NCBI RefSeq assembly: GCF_000003815.2
Contig: NC_049994.1
Coordinates: 10,246,538-10,310,537 of the forward strand
Direction of reading: 5' to 3'
Length of the DNA: 64,000 nucleotides
Origin: Branchiostoma floridae
Lineage: Eukaryota > Chordata > Leptocardii > Amphioxiformes > Branchiostomatidae
Under the pieces are notes generated by a model. That model was given only the letters and a program-made list of their open reading frames with translations. It searched no databases and was not told the origin of the DNA. Of the stretch, positions 13,601 through 27,630 are shown piece by piece. The position numbers were made by a program, and so were the translations under genes. Positions within the stretch are counted from its first letter, which is position 1. Each line of letters begins with the position of its first letter.

Positions 13601-16490
13601 TTTCTTGCAGATATGTTTTAGTTTCTGTTCTATAACACATTTATATGTTTATGAAGTATTTGGTCTGAATGCTCTGTCTGCTTTTAAAGTTTACCATGAT
13701 TGCTGGAGAAAGTAATTATCATTAGTCTGATATACTGAAGTTGGGTATTCAGGCAGTATATAGTGTATACTTGGCAACATATCTTTGTTTGAGAAATATA
13801 TCAAGTTCTATTCTCCTTCTGGAGCTCTATTTGTTTCTGACTTTCCGCACACCAAAATTCGTTATAACAGTACATTCTGCGATACCAATACATGAACAAA
13901 GTAAGTTGATTAAGTTCAAAAATACAGCATGTTATAAGATATTACGCTGTAAATACTTTCTATCGCTGCTCGCAAAATGTTCAGCTCTTGACTCCCGTGC
14001 TTACCTGTGTCACAGAAGTTTCTAATGATGCTATTTTGTTATATCAAATAGCATCTGTACCATGACATTTTTGTTGAAGTAAGAATATGTGTATTTGAAC
14101 AATAAACCAAATTCTTTTATTACTTATCAGACACACCATTTGATTTGTATTACCTTTGCTTGATATAATAATTTAAGTTTTATTTCCATGAACTAGCTCA
14201 TTGAAGCAGCTAGAAATTGCTTGCTCTGTGTACTGCAAACTTTCGGATTTATCACATTGTTCGGTGTACCCTTACTTTTGTAATTATATATTTTGCAATC
14301 GTTTTCTAAAGAATCAATCTCTTCTTTTTATCAGTTTTGTTCCATATCTGCCTTGTATTCTAATGTTTCAGAATAACAATCCTAAATGTTTGCTAGAGAT
14401 GTCTACGTTGCTACATTCCATTTTATCCATTTTTGTCTCAACACATAACAAGCAGGGTTGTGTGTATAGAGCTACAATTGGTCCTCAACAATGTTGTGTA
14501 GTTTTGAGACTTTCAGTCATTTGTAATTCGACATTTTTTGGGATTAGAATGTTTTGTCCGTTTCTTCTTTGACAGAGTAACTTATCATGATATGACAAAA
14601 GCTGCACAAAATAAAAACAGAGATTAGTTTTCAAATCGTACATGATATTGACACATTTACGAGAAATACAAAGTAATTGCCATATGTCTTGAGAAGAAAT
14701 ATGATAGACAACCATGGGTCTTTCGTTTAAGTCGTAGATGATATGCTACCCTTGAAATGTTTTGACTTTTGATGATACAAAAGGTTTATGTGCAATTAAG
14801 ACTTAAGGTTTCTGTAAATGAATGAAGACTTCTGATTCTTTCATCATACCAAGGCCTAAGAAACAAATGTCACTCGCATTTCATTGCAAAATGTTAATAC
14901 CACTGAACATCTGCTTTTGGTATATATTTACTACGTTAGAATTGAATTAGAAATATTCTCCCTATAGCAAAAAAATGATGAAAACAATCGTATATCCCCA
15001 TATTCCTGTACCTACTACTCGTATATATAAATATATGTCTGTTTTTACTTTCCACGTTACTCCCCTAAAATCACGTGTAAATTACAGTTATGCGAACGAA
15101 CATTTGCTTAATGTATTCGAGAGAAGAACCTTATATCTTTTTTTGTAAAATGTAGGTTTTGAGTACAGCAATGGGCATCAATTGCAACAGAAGTTTCTAT
15201 TATTTTTGTCCGTTACAAACATTCTGATCTTCGTCCTATTTCCAGCATCTAAAGGCAGAAACGTATAGAACAATCTATGACAATCTATGATATTAACAAA
15301 TCGAATCAAATCAAATATTATCAACGAAATTCTTCATGCTTCTTAAGATGTCTAATGTATTTTGTTAAAAGTAGAACTTGGTATCATTTCAATAATAGTC
15401 TGTTAGATTTTCGTTTTCCCAATATTTAACGAATGCACCGGTGAACGAACTGAACAGTCGTATCTGTTCGTGCTCCACTTTTAACAGTTATCCACAGGTT
15501 ATGATACAATTCCTGAGACAATGTCAATGGAAAGCTAGCTTTATTACTAACAAGATGTCTTGGTCACCTTCTGTACTACAATAAGTAGTGAGTGAGTGAG
15601 TACTGCAATAAAATGAACACAAGCACAAAAGGTGTCAGTTCTTACAAGCTAGTTACTCACTTGACACCTGTGTTGCAGCCATTGTACTTTCAGACGAACT
15701 TTCCACAGTGTAGTCTGATGCTACATTGGACAACACTGTATTATACCATATTAGTTGTTCTGATGGCGTGGTGATGGCACTACTTCCATGTGAGTATTTC
15801 TACAATAGTTGTACCCAGAAGTATACTTTACAACAGCCTAACACGATGCCTTTTAGGTGTTGATATTTACCTTTACTGTATGTTCCTTTGATGTTAAGCA
15901 ACATCGAGACCTACACATTATCATGGGATAAATTGTGTGGATACCACATGAAAGCTTTTCACCAGCAGCAAACTAGTCGTAAGTAACAGTTCAATTTCTT
16001 GGATTGGATTGGTGGAGCTTCTGTGATGATATTGTTGTTTTTCCATCGTAGACATATTTTTTTTACTGCAAATATATTCAAAAGGAAAATTTTTCAACGA
16101 CCTGTACTTGATTTTTGATGATCGGATTATCTGAGATTTTTTTTAGCTCTAAAGTCCTGTGAGGTTTAACTATACATAGTACGGCGGCCATCTTGGTCGG
16201 TCTGGATATCGGAGACATTCTGGCTTGTTGCCATTATCGTTATGTTTGAATTTACAGTTGGGCTGCAACTTTTCACTTACCCTGTTTAAAAACACACTAC
16301 ACCTGTTACTGATAGAGCAATATACAATATACAAAATTTGCATACAGAGGTATGTAAAACATTTTCTACTTCTGTTTTGTAATTTTCTCAATGGTAATAG
16401 AAGAACTTATCCAGAATCCTCAGTCTGATAGGTACACTGAAAAGTACCGTCTTGATAATATGTTTTTCCCTACTTTAGGCATACTCCAAG
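10650..16490 (+). repeat. Array unit 1
   Basis: Aligns with unit 2 at an offset of about 5.7 kb: GTTGCAAAAGAAGAAGTTAT occurs at 11598 and 17298, with a well-conserved stretch after it (about 11640-11960 against 17330-17650). It carries an older SINE copy at 12131-12360. Boundaries are approximate. Short ORFs here are not conserved in the other units. Confidence 0.75.
12131..12360 (+). mobile_element. tRNA-derived SINE, copy in unit 1
   Basis: The 5' part carries a pol III B-box-like sequence, GAGTTCGAATCCC (12194-12206). It is followed by a body of the type widespread in invertebrate deuterostome and mollusc SINEs: CTTGGGAAAGGCACC, then CAGATGAAAATGAG, CAGATGGGGCGT, and an end at CATGTTAAAGATACC. 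The tRNA-like head is decayed and would not fold into a functional tRNA. A paralogous copy at the same place in unit 2 shows that insertion predates duplication of the unit. Confidence 0.7.
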
Positions 16491-17842
16491 ATTTTCTTAC
16501 TTTAGGCATACTCACTAACTTTGTTGAAACTTCACGTTTGCTTTACATCAAGCCTATTCTAAGCTTTCAAAATATGCACCGCAGTTCTCTGGAACCAATA
16601 GAAGATTGATGCATGTGACTTCAAATTTGACGTAAAACAGATCTTGATGTCGTAGGCCTGAAATACATTTATAAAGGTGTTATAAAATATAACTTCAACC
16701 AAAGACAACACTGTTCTCACTTTGTTCTGATTGCATATTTGAATATTACAGCTGGTGCATTGCAAAACTCCTCTTTCCTTTTTTCATCATTCAGGACATT
16801 AGATTTATTGTATGATGTAGGGTCACTATAGATCAGATATCATGATACAACATTCGAGGGTCACACTGATACTGTGTTGTCATAATGACATCACACCAGA
16901 CAAATCTTCGTACTAAAAGATTATACATTTCTGTCATTGTCCTCTTCGTACATGACTTGCCATGTATCAACACGGTTAGATGCAGCTATTTGGATTTCCC
17001 AGCTATAACTCTCAAAAGGAACAGGTAGCCGCGTCTTTGAGATATAACCCCTGCTTGTACAATATTACACCTGTTTCCTTAAGCATCAAGGCCTAGGGAA
17101 TAGGTTCATTTGTAGCATTACACATGCAGGTACATCTTGTGTATTTAAAAATATGATTTCTTCGAGCCTACGCATTCGTGACCATGCTCGAGAACATGTA
17201 GCATTATACATAACACCAAGGAATACGCTTTGTATGGCTTTGATGAGTTCATAGCTCGTTAAGGTCTTGGCCAGATAAGGGAAATTCTGGTACCTTTGTT
17301 GCAAAAGAAGAAGTTATTGATCATGACTTCTTGGCCCCATTAGTCGTGACCTCCATTCATCAAGATTCTGAAGTTTAATAACTCGCTTGAGCTGAAGTAT
17401 TCCTCCATGGGTCAAGACGTCAGAATGGGTGAAAAAGAATCGATAGGAGACAAAAGAAGTATCAGTTGGTCATTTGTATGGCATTGAAACCTTATAGAAA
17501 TGTCTGAATACGTCTTACTATGGGCAGGTGAATGCTGTGATGGTGCCACGGTCTGAGTCGTGTTACAAATATGTTCTGAGATCCTTTTGGGTCATGATTC
17601 TCCAACCAAGTTAAAAGGATGACTGGACTGGGTCTAAGTCACGTACCTTGCATTACCTTCAATAATGTCACATATACGGGTCGTTTAATACTTGCAATGG
17701 TTTGCTGGTGATTTATCAGAAATCCATGGTGCCGGCAGTTTATCACCTTATTAAAGATATTAATCTTAATATCTTTAGCATTGCCTCTAATTTTAAACTC
17801 ATTTATACTCAGTGTATTTCGTACTTTGTGCATTGCTTCGAA

Positions 17843-18073
17843 TACGATAGCAAACGGGCTACAGATTAGGGTCGTTTGCTTTTATTTAAAATCTGAAGGT
17901 TATGAGTTCGAATCCCTAGAATACGCCACTTGTCATGCTCTTGGGATAGGCACCTATTTTATTATTCGTCTCAGGTGAAAATAAGTGCCAAGTTTCGTTC
18001 TCTCAGATGGGACGTTAAACCCGTGAAAGCGTGTTTCAGGAGAGCCGCACATCGAGCATGTTAAAGATACCAC
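17843..18073 (+). mobile_element. tRNA-derived SINE, copy in unit 2
   Basis: Co-duplicated counterpart of the SINE at 12131-12360. It has the same B box, GAGTTCGAATCCC, at 17904-17916. The body is better preserved in places: CTCAGGTGAAAATAAG and GATGGGACGTTAAACCC match the usual SINE body more closely than unit 1 does. It ends at CATGTTAAAGATACC next to the assembly gap. Confidence 0.7.
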
Positions 18074-18105
18074 CACACATGTACATATCTAAATAGATAA
18101 GGGTC

Positions 18106-18798
18106 NNNNNNNNNNNNNNNNNNNNNNNNNNNNNNNNNNNNNNNNNNNNNNNNNNNNNNNNNNNNNNNNNNNNNNNNNNNNNNNNNNNNNNNNNNNNNNN
18201 NNNNNNNNNNNNNNNNNNNNNNNNNNNNNNNNNNNNNNNNNNNNNNNNNNNNNNNNNNNNNNNNNNNNNNNNNNNNNNNNNNNNNNNNNNNNNNNNNNNN
18301 NNNNNNNNNNNNNNNNNNNNNNNNNNNNNNNNNNNNNNNNNNNNNNNNNNNNNNNNNNNNNNNNNNNNNNNNNNNNNNNNNNNNNNNNNNNNNNNNNNNN
18401 NNNNNNNNNNNNNNNNNNNNNNNNNNNNNNNNNNNNNNNNNNNNNNNNNNNNNNNNNNNNNNNNNNNNNNNNNNNNNNNNNNNNNNNNNNNNNNNNNNNN
18501 NNNNNNNNNNNNNNNNNNNNNNNNNNNNNNNNNNNNNNNNNNNNNNNNNNNNNNNNNNNNNNNNNNNNNNNNNNNNNNNNNNNNNNNNNNNNNNNNNNNN
18601 NNNNNNNNNNNNNNNNNNNNNNNNNNNNNNNNNNNNNNNNNNNNNNNNNNNNNNNNNNNNNNNNNNNNNNNNNNNNNNNNNNNNNNNNNNNNNNNNNNNN
18701 NNNNNNNNNNNNNNNNNNNNNNNNNNNNNNNNNNNNNNNNNNNNNNNNNNNNNNNNNNNNNNNNNNNNNNNNNNNNNNNNNNNNNNNNNNNNNNNNNN
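18106..18798. other. Assembly gap (693 N)
   Basis: A run of N inside unit 2. By comparison with unit 1, the missing sequence should correspond to roughly 12370-12730. That suggests the gap size is somewhat overestimated, or that something extra was inserted there. Confidence 0.95.
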
Positions 18799-21700
18799 GG
18801 AGGTCAGTATGGCAATTGAGGTCAGTGTGTCCATTCTCAGATCTGGGACATGTCAATGTGCTTTGCCTACATATTATAATATCATTCCAGACTACAACAA
18901 TATATTCAAAAGATAGAGATGTAGTTTGCAAAGGTATAATGAAAGCATGTATGTACTATTTGCCATCATCGGCATGTTTTTTTCCATGAATTTATTTGTA
19001 TCAGGCACATGGCACCTATCCAACACTGATACAGAAATACATACAACATAGAATACACCAACAAATCTCAATTCACCAACAATCAACAGAGAATAACATA
19101 AGTGAAACATACAGGATAAAACCCGTGTTGACGTGATACTGCTGGAAAGTGTTTTGGCACTGTGCATAACGCTACGAAATTATGAGGTAAACTGATGATG
19201 GCATTTCAGAAGACAGATAACAACATGGGTGAGTTTGTACTAAAATTTCCATAGGGTTGATGGCAAATAATGTAACTGGTAATGCATGGTCTTTTTGAAT
19301 TTTGAGAATTTAGATATGGTAAGGACGACAATCGTCACATTGCCCATATAAAACTGTTGCGGTCGGTGCCTAGATGCTCTCTAAAGCAATCAAGATTTAG
19401 AATAGTAACATGGACAGTTACATCTGTTAACGTTTTTGTTTTTCCGTATTAGGATCAGTTTCTGTTGTATTATACATTTTTTTTAATGTTTATCTATGAT
19501 TTGCTCTGAATGTACAGTCGGCTTAAAAAGCATTAGAAGCGATTACCACTCGTCTGCTATGCTGAGGTTTAGTGTTCAGACAATACAGTTGACAACTAAA
19601 GTTTGGTTTAGAGAAACACTGCGAGTGCTGTTATTCTTCTTGTAACTTCCTTTTTTCATCAATATCGATACATCCAGGATTTTTCAAAACAACATATTAT
19701 GTCCTAAAAATACGTGAACAAAGTAAGTAAATACCAAGTAGAATGACAGTTTGTTTATAAAATAGCATACGCTATTCTATTTACATGTTAGGCTGTGTGA
19801 CAAAAGTTACGAATGATTTTATGTTGTTACTTACCATCATAAAACTTAAAAACTTCAGGATATGTATATGTGTACATTTAAACAATAAAGCAAAGTTATT
19901 TAATCAGTGACCATACTTACCAGGTACATTTCCAGATCTGCCATCTTTGCTTGACATGTTCTAAACATTTCAGTTCTACAGAAATTGGTCAAATAACAGA
20001 AAATTGTGTACTCAAAGAAAAGCAAGAAACAGATTCTTTGAAAAAATTCAATACGAAAGCAATTCTAGTAAAGTCTTCTGTCTAATCTGGTTGTACTCCA
20101 AGCATTTGGATTTATACCTTTGCTCAATGTACTACCTTTTGGATTAACATGCTGCAATAGTTTTGAACGCATCAATTGCGATTTTCTTCTGATCCCCTTT
20201 CATATTTTCAATATCTTATCATTTTCTAAGCTTTATATTAAATGTTGCTGAAAAACTGTTATCAGAGTCTTCTTTTCTTAATATTTCTTTTTTGTCTCAA
20301 AACATTACAAGCAGGGTTGTGTGTATAGATCAGTCATTGGTCCTGAAATAAAGTTTTGTAGGTTTGAGACTTTCTAGTTATATTTGCCGTTCAACGTTAT
20401 TTTTTGTCCCTCTTTTCCTCGACAATGTGACCCACCATGATCTCAAGGCCAAGGTATTTTCTTCATATTGGAGACTGCATCGAAACATATACGAGATGAC
20501 GCAAATAAAAATAAGTTGTCGTCTGCTTAGATCTAGGTTGGTAGATTTGTCATAAAAAGACATATGATGGACAACCATAGTTATTCCACGTTAGCATGGT
20601 ATTCGAGTCTACGATTGTTTTGCAGATACTACAGCAATTGAGCTTGATCCATTTCATAAAGAATCAAGACTTTTGATTCATATCTAGACTTCTGAAGTCT
20701 CGGTCTCAATTGTACAGAATCAGAAGTCTACAGTATTTTACCAAGGCCTATAGTATTTCATCTATGTGTTGTGCAAGCAAATATTACTTGCATTTCATTG
20801 CAAATGATCATACGATTGAATATCTGCATTTGGCATCAAATTAATACATTAGAATTGAATTAGAAGTATTATTTCTATAAAAACGAAGATAAGAATTATA
20901 CACCCATTGTACACTTGTACCTACTATTCGGCAATGAAATCTGGAAAATTCTGAGCAACATGTCTGTTTTTGTTGTACACATTATTCCAACCTCGGCTTT
21001 GCTTCGTGGACGAAGATCATCTATGATAAAACTGACTGAAAAGTACGGTGGTGCAGCTATTCGAGGGAGAAATCCTATAGTTTTCTGTAAAACGCAGTTT
21101 CTGGTTATGGCACTGGATATGTCTACAACAGAGATTTAAAAACTGTAAGCTTTGTCTTACTTCAAGCAATATTGAATCTAAAAGTAGAAAGCTCAATTAT
21201 AGAACTATCGAATCAAATTAAATCTCATCAACGGAATTTTTCATGCTTTCTTTTAGTTATCCTATCCTATATTTTGCTTTCTCAATTCTATATTTATATG
21301 TTATAATCGATGATTTAATTATTATTCAACGATCCAATGATTAGTCAACGATTTGATAAATGCAAAAGTGAACGAATAGAATCAAACAGAAACAAACAGA
21401 AACTTGTATCTGTTCGTGCTCATCTTTTAATAGTTATCTGCAAGTTTTAGTACAACTCCAGTGACAGTGGAAAACCAGCTCATACCTACTATTACTCACA
21501 AGTTTCTAGGTCGTCTGTTGTACTACAATAAAATGAACACAAACGCAAAATGTGGCAGATCTTACAAGCTAGTTATTCTTTTGGCACCTGTGTCACAGCC
21601 ATTGCGCTTTTTGTCGAATTCTCCATGGCGTAGTCTATGATACTAAATGAGCAACAGTTGTTCTGAAGTCGTGTTGTGGTGATGCAGCACTACATTTGAA

Positions 21701-22224
21701 ATGTGTAGCTTCCACGTAAGTATTTCTACAATAGTTGTACCCAGAAGTAGAAAGCAGACTTTTTATCCGCCTAAAACGATGCTTTTAAGCTGTTAATATT
21801 CACCCTCACGGTATTTTTCGTTGATGTTTTAAAGTACTGGTATAAGGACCTACACATCATCTCAAGAATGGGGTGGGGCTTTTTTCACGATAGTGTCTTT
21901 ACGTTAGATGAGATTATCTTTCTGTACCAAATATCATTAAAAGGGAAATGTTCAAACGATCTATACTTCATTCATAATTATCGGATTCTTGGAGATATTT
22001 CAGTCCTGGGAGGTTTGAATAGCACGGCGGCCATGTTGTGAGGCCTGGATGTCAAGGACATTCTGGCTTGTTGCCACTATCATTATGGCTTAATTGACAG
22101 GAAGGGGTCTGTAACTTTTCACTCCCTTATTTCAAAACATACTACACCTGTTACTGATATAGTAATATACAATATACTTGCTGCACGCATTAAAGAGGGT
22201 AAGAGGCAATGTATTTTGTATAAG

Positions 22225-25200
22225 ATGTCAACTACAACTACCAATGCTCTCTCAAAAGTAGGGCTTTTCAGTGTTTGATGTCCGAACCTTTTAGGTTTAG
22301 AATAAGTCTTGATTGACCACCAAGAGGCTTAAAAATTGTTAGATCAGGGACAATACCAATTGCAACAAATTCAAATTATTGTCAATATGCCCTCACACGC
22401 ATGTGGAAGATAAAGTAAATGCTATGGATACGTTTCTTGCAGAAATATCCTTCAAATCCACACGCCCTCTTCAACCATTCTACCTGTCCGTGAGCCTGGT
22501 TTGGTTTTCGCATAGGAGAATATAACCCCCCGTATTCGGGGGCTGTTAACGTTCGACAACAAATACGTGAATGAGCTATCGAAACTGAACAAGCCACTGT
22601 TATTTTGCTGATATTCCAACAACTTTGGCATGTGTATTCGTACAGTTCTTGTAACAAAGGATCGTAGACGCAAACCATTAGCATACTTGTACACGTACCA
22701 TGGTTGACAAAGATTACAAAGTACTATAGGGGCCCTTTGTAATTACAATAAAACCAACAAAACCACAAAAGGTGTCAAATGTTGCAAGCTAGATCTTATT
22801 CTTCTAACATCTGTGGCTACATATGCGTTGTTCATTTCGGAGTGCAGTCCGTACTCGCTATACCGTGCAATACCCAGCTCGGACTATTCGGACTAACTGT
22901 ACGAGCATGGAAACTGCAGCAGTTGCTCCGGAGGCAGGTTGATTCAGCATATTATATTTTGAAGATTTCTGCTTCAATGTGAGTATTTCTACAACGGTTA
23001 AAACCTGCCATATATAGAGTAGTCTTTTACCATCGTAACGCAGTACCATTGGTGTGTTGATACGTACCATAACAAACCGTTTCGTTAAAGTTTCATACAA
23101 ACCTACACATTATTTGGTAAATGGAGGGCTGTCTGTATCTCGTTGTTTTTCTTTCTTTCTTCAACACCGTGGTTATATTGAAACGTGTGATTCAATGATG
23201 GAAATAGCTGTATTCAATCCCAGTTGATATGATTGTAAAGCTTTCTGAAGACCACTTACTACATTGTGGCGGCTAAATGTCGTGGTATATATATCTGAAA
23301 CGTTCTAGCTTGTTGCAGCAATTGTAAAATTTACGAATGATACAACGGGCCTAAAATCTTCAAATATAGTATGGAAATAAACGGCAACTTTTATTACGAT
23401 GTAAAATCGACATATTCCACAGATTGATAGCGAGGAAAGTACGGTGTGGATTGGCATCTTTGGGGCAGTAATCCTCAAAGCTGGCAACTACTACTATCAT
23501 GACTCTCGCTAAGATCTGCGTTTCATCTTTTGCCACTTGCACAAATTTGTTTCTGCCATCTTTGACAGCTATTTCATACTTCACACTTTATTGAAAGCTT
23601 ATAATATAATTCAATCCTAATTATAAGTCAATATAATATCGTAATCTCGACGATTCCGAACACGAAAGGCCATGTTTGGTTGTGTGGTTTTCTGGTGCGC
23701 CGGCCATATTGGATGCCTAGATGACTTTCTGACTTATCTTCATCGAACTTCTGAAAGCATTGATAGCAAGGATCCGGATCTCTTCAGTTGTTCTACCTGG
23801 AACAGACAACACCTGTTATTGAGGTGTATTATCAGTAAACATGTTGCACACGTTAGTGGATATAGAAATGTATGTTTCAATACCATTTTTCATTGTTCAA
23901 CGCAGGCTACTCTTGTAGAGTGGAACTCGTTGTCACTGAGAATGGTAGAGATAGCCTTGTGTTATACCATCACATACTGACACATGCGAAACAAACACAT
24001 GCGAAAAAAACGACAAAATGTTAAGATGATAGTACCTTAAGCGATAACGTTTAAAAACCGTCAAATATGTCTACGTAGGTTCCTGTGTTATGAATAACAT
24101 TGTCGCATGTTTCTACTGCTTACATACGGATTTTATACATTTTGAACATTGTGTTTTAAGATATGGGAAAATCGGGATTAGTGTGTTCCATTCCCAGATC
24201 TGGGACATGTCAAAGTGGTTTGCCTACATATACTATCATTCCAGACTACTACAGTATATCTAGGTAGATGAAAAGAACCCAATCAGCATGTATCTACCCT
24301 TTGCTTTAACTTTATTTGTTTGTATAATCAGACAACATGATTCCTATCCAACACTGGTAAAGAAATACATAGGGCACTTTAGACATATACCGAAAAACAT
24401 AGATCTTTTACATATATCAGTACAGCATATAGGATAAAAACCAAGCTGGCGTAAAATAACGGAAAGTTGGTAGCGTACATAAAGTATCGGAGGTAAACTG
24501 ACTGAAAGCATTTTCGGAAGACAGAAGGAAAGATACAACTGACTGGGTAAGTTTGCATAAACTGTTGATACCGTTGATGACAAAAATGTAACTGACAATA
24601 GGCATTACATCGAGACTTATCTATGAATTTTAGAATGTTAAGTACGGTATAGAAGACAATCGCCACATTTACCATATTTACTATAGCATTGTTGTGGTTG
24701 GTACCAAGATGTTCTTTTAGCAATCAAGATTTAGAATATCAACATGGACAATTTCATCCTTCAACATTTTGTTTCCTCCAGATCAGTTTCTGTTGCCTTA
24801 CACATTTGCATGTTTATCAATAATTTGCTCTGAATGTGCAGTCTTCTCTAAAAGCTACCAGGGTCGCTAGAAAAGCGATTCAATCGTCTGATGTGCTGAA
24901 GTGTAGTTTTCAGACAGTACAGCTGACATCTGAGGTTCAATTTAATTGTTGAGATAAAAAGGCTTGTTCTGCTGTTATTCTTCTTTCTTAGCCTACGTCA
25001 ATTCAATACACCAAAGGTTTCTCAAAACAATATATTCTGCTTTGCAAACACATTTACATGACAAAGTTAGTAAACACCAAGTTGCAAGATACAGTATGCT
25101 AAAAATGCATTATACTACTTTTCATGTCTAGCGCAAGTTAACTTTCTTGCTATGTTATGTGACAAAAGTTATGAATGTTGTTATTTTGTTACTTATCATA

Positions 25201-26335
25201 ATAGCATTTAAAACTTCAGCATGAGAATTGATACATAACCATGCATACCAGTCCCCTTTTCAGATGTGTAATCTTTGCGTCATATGTTCCATTCAGTTCT
25301 GCCATCTTACTTCAATAAAATAGCTCAAATCCGGAAGGTTAAAGAGACCAAAACAACTCACAGATTCTTTGGAAAGAGTCAATGCGAAAACAATTCTAGT
25401 AAAATGTTCTGTCTAATAAGTTGGCTAGGTGTACACCTAGTTTAGGATTCATACGTTTGCATTTATATTTGAATATTTCAACAGTTTTAAACGCATTAAT
25501 AGCAATTTTCGTTTGATCCTTTTCTGTTCCATGTTATTCCTTTCTCTCTCAAAAGTATAGATCTTACTTCAAGACCGTTATTACATTTTTTTGTCTCAAA
25601 ACATAACAAGCAGGGCTGTATGTATAGATCAGTCATTCGTCCTAAAATGTTTTTTGTAGATTTGATACTTTTTAGGCATTTGCTATTCGTTATTTTATGC
25701 AAAGCACCAAAGTATTTTTTTTTTCGAAAAATATTCGAGATGAAGCAAATAAAAAAATCATTTGTCATATGCTTAGATAGGTTAATAGCTTTGTCATCAT
25801 AAGAAGTATTATAGACAGTCATAGTTATATCATGTAAACTGTGCAGATTGTTTTGCAGATATATACTCCGTATGTATTTGCAATTGAGATTTATCTATCC
25901 TAAAAGAGAATCAAGACTTCTGGTTTATATTTTTCTATAAGAATCAGAAGCATGTAGTACTTTACCAAAGTCTATAGTATTTACCAAGGCCTTACGAACA
26001 AATATAACTTGCATTTCATACCAATGCACATTTTCTGGTTTTCATTTTCTACGTATATCATTAGAATAGAATATTATTTCTATAGCTAAAACGATGGTAA
26101 CAGTCGTATGAGCCCTGATATATACCTACAACTCGGCGACGAAGTGTATCGGGAGAATTCTGTGCAAAACTTTGATACCATCATATGTCATTTTTCCCTT
26201 TATACGTTATTCAAATAAAACCGATTGAACAGTACTGCAAAGTGAACATTTCCTTAAAATAGAAATGGAGAGAAATCTTGTAGCTTTCTGTAAAATGTAG
26301 TTTCTCTTTATGACAATGGGTATCTCTACGACAGA
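22225..26335 (+). repeat. Array unit 3
   Basis: Lacks the SINE-containing 5' segment of units 1 and 2. It begins with a module shared with units 4 and 5: ACAATACCAATTGCAACAAATTC at 22350, matching 26425 and 31775. It also has the block around GGTGTCAAATGTTGCAAGCTAG (22768), which is almost unchanged in unit 4. The later part (24000-26300) aligns with 12510-15050 of unit 1 and 28530-31400 of unit 4. Confidence 0.7.
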
Positions 26336-27184
26336 AGTTTCTGCCATTTGTGTTTAGTATTTGATATCCAAACGTTTGAGGCTCAGAACAAGTCTTGGTT
26401 GACCTCCAAAAGGCCTTGAAAATGAGCAGGGGAAATACCAATTGCTACAAATTCGAATTATTGTCAATGTCCCCTCACAAACAGACGAATGATTAAGAAA
26501 AACCAAAGGAAACGTTTCTTATTCAAATCTTATTCAAATTCCAATGCTCTCTTAAATTACTCTGCCTATGTAAAGGCCGTATTTTGGTTTTCAGGTGACC
26601 ATAAACCTCCGTACTTGGAGACTGTTCGACAACAAATGTGTGAGTGAGCTATCGAAGCAGAAAAAGCCACTGTTATCTTGCTAATATTCCAACAACTTTG
26701 GCGTGTGATTTCGCACAGTTCTTATGAAAAGAAGACTGTAGACCTTCAACCATTAGCATATATACGCACCGTGGTTGACAACTATTACAAAGTACTATAG
26801 AGGCCCTTTGTAATTACAGAAAAACCAACAAAACCACAAAAGGTGTCAAATGTTGCAAGCTAGAGCTTATTCTTCTAACATCTGTGGCTACATATGCGTT
26901 GTTCATTTCGGAGTGCAGTCCGGACGTCCGTACTCGCTATACAGTACACTACCCAGTTCGGACTATTCGGACTAACTGTACGAGCAAGGTAACTGCAGCA
27001 GTTGCTCTGGAGGCACATTGATTCAGCATATTATTATTCAAGATTTCTGCTTCAATGTAAGTATTTCTACATCGGTTACAACCAGCAATATAGAGAGTAG
27101 TCTTTTCCCATCCTAAAGCGATACCTTTGGTGTGTTGATACGTACCAAAACAAAACGTTTCGTTAAGTTTCATACAGATCTAGA

Positions 27185-27630
27185 TAGTGGTGCGTACCTA
27201 AAGCCCGGACTTGGAATCGGACCTAAAAATGTTTAGGTCCAAATCTAAAAAAAAAAACAACTAAATGTCCGGAGCCAAGTCCGAACTTGCAAAAAGCTAT
27301 CTGTCACTTATATTCCCTTCTATTGTTCTAAACCATCTAAAACCTTCCATAGACAGTGAAATTTGCACTAGAAAAAGACCAAAAACATTTTGTGTTTACA
27401 CTGGCTGTATAGAATCTGCATGTAGTTTTCACATTGCATTTCAATTCATGCTAACATTCAATTTTATATGCACCATCCCCCCTCCCGCCCCCAAAAAAGA
27501 AAACTTTCTAGCGCACAAAATATGCAATGTCGATGTGTTCAGGTCCGGACTTTAAGTCCGGACCTGAACCTGAACTGCTGGACCTGAATCCGGACCTGAA
27601 CCTGAATATGAGTTTAGGTACGCACCACTA
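27185..27630. mobile_element. Non-autonomous hAT-like DNA transposon (446 bp)
   Basis: Perfect 18-bp terminal inverted repeats: TAGTGGTGCGTACCTAAA at 27185-27202 and its exact reverse complement at 27613-27630. The TAGTGG end fits the hAT superfamily. The flanks share ATCTAGA on both sides, consistent with a 7-8-bp target-site duplication. The interrupted site is seen uninterrupted in sister units (near 23100 and 32470), which is direct evidence for insertion. The interior has no transposase, carries many copies of a GGACCTGAA/GTCCGGAC motif, and contains a near-perfect 33-bp palindrome at 27537-27569 with 16-bp arms. It is therefore a MITE-like passenger that needed a transposase in trans. 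Confidence 0.85.

Larger units (their letters stand above)
16491..22220 (+). repeat. Array unit 2 (contains an assembly gap)
   Basis: Second copy of the 5.7-kb unit. The start aligns with 10770-11050 (a block around TTTGCTTTACATC) and the end with 16180-16350 (GGCGGCCAT, then ACATTCTGGCTTGTTGCC). A 693-bp N run interrupts it just after the SINE. Confidence 0.75.

Noticed and set aside
16474-16512. Direct repeat TACTTTAGGCATACTC, two copies
   Set aside because: A short local duplication without further structure.
18061-18931. Long - strand open frames of 257 and 280 codons
   Set aside because: They are almost entirely runs of N in the assembly gap; no real coding sequence is seen.
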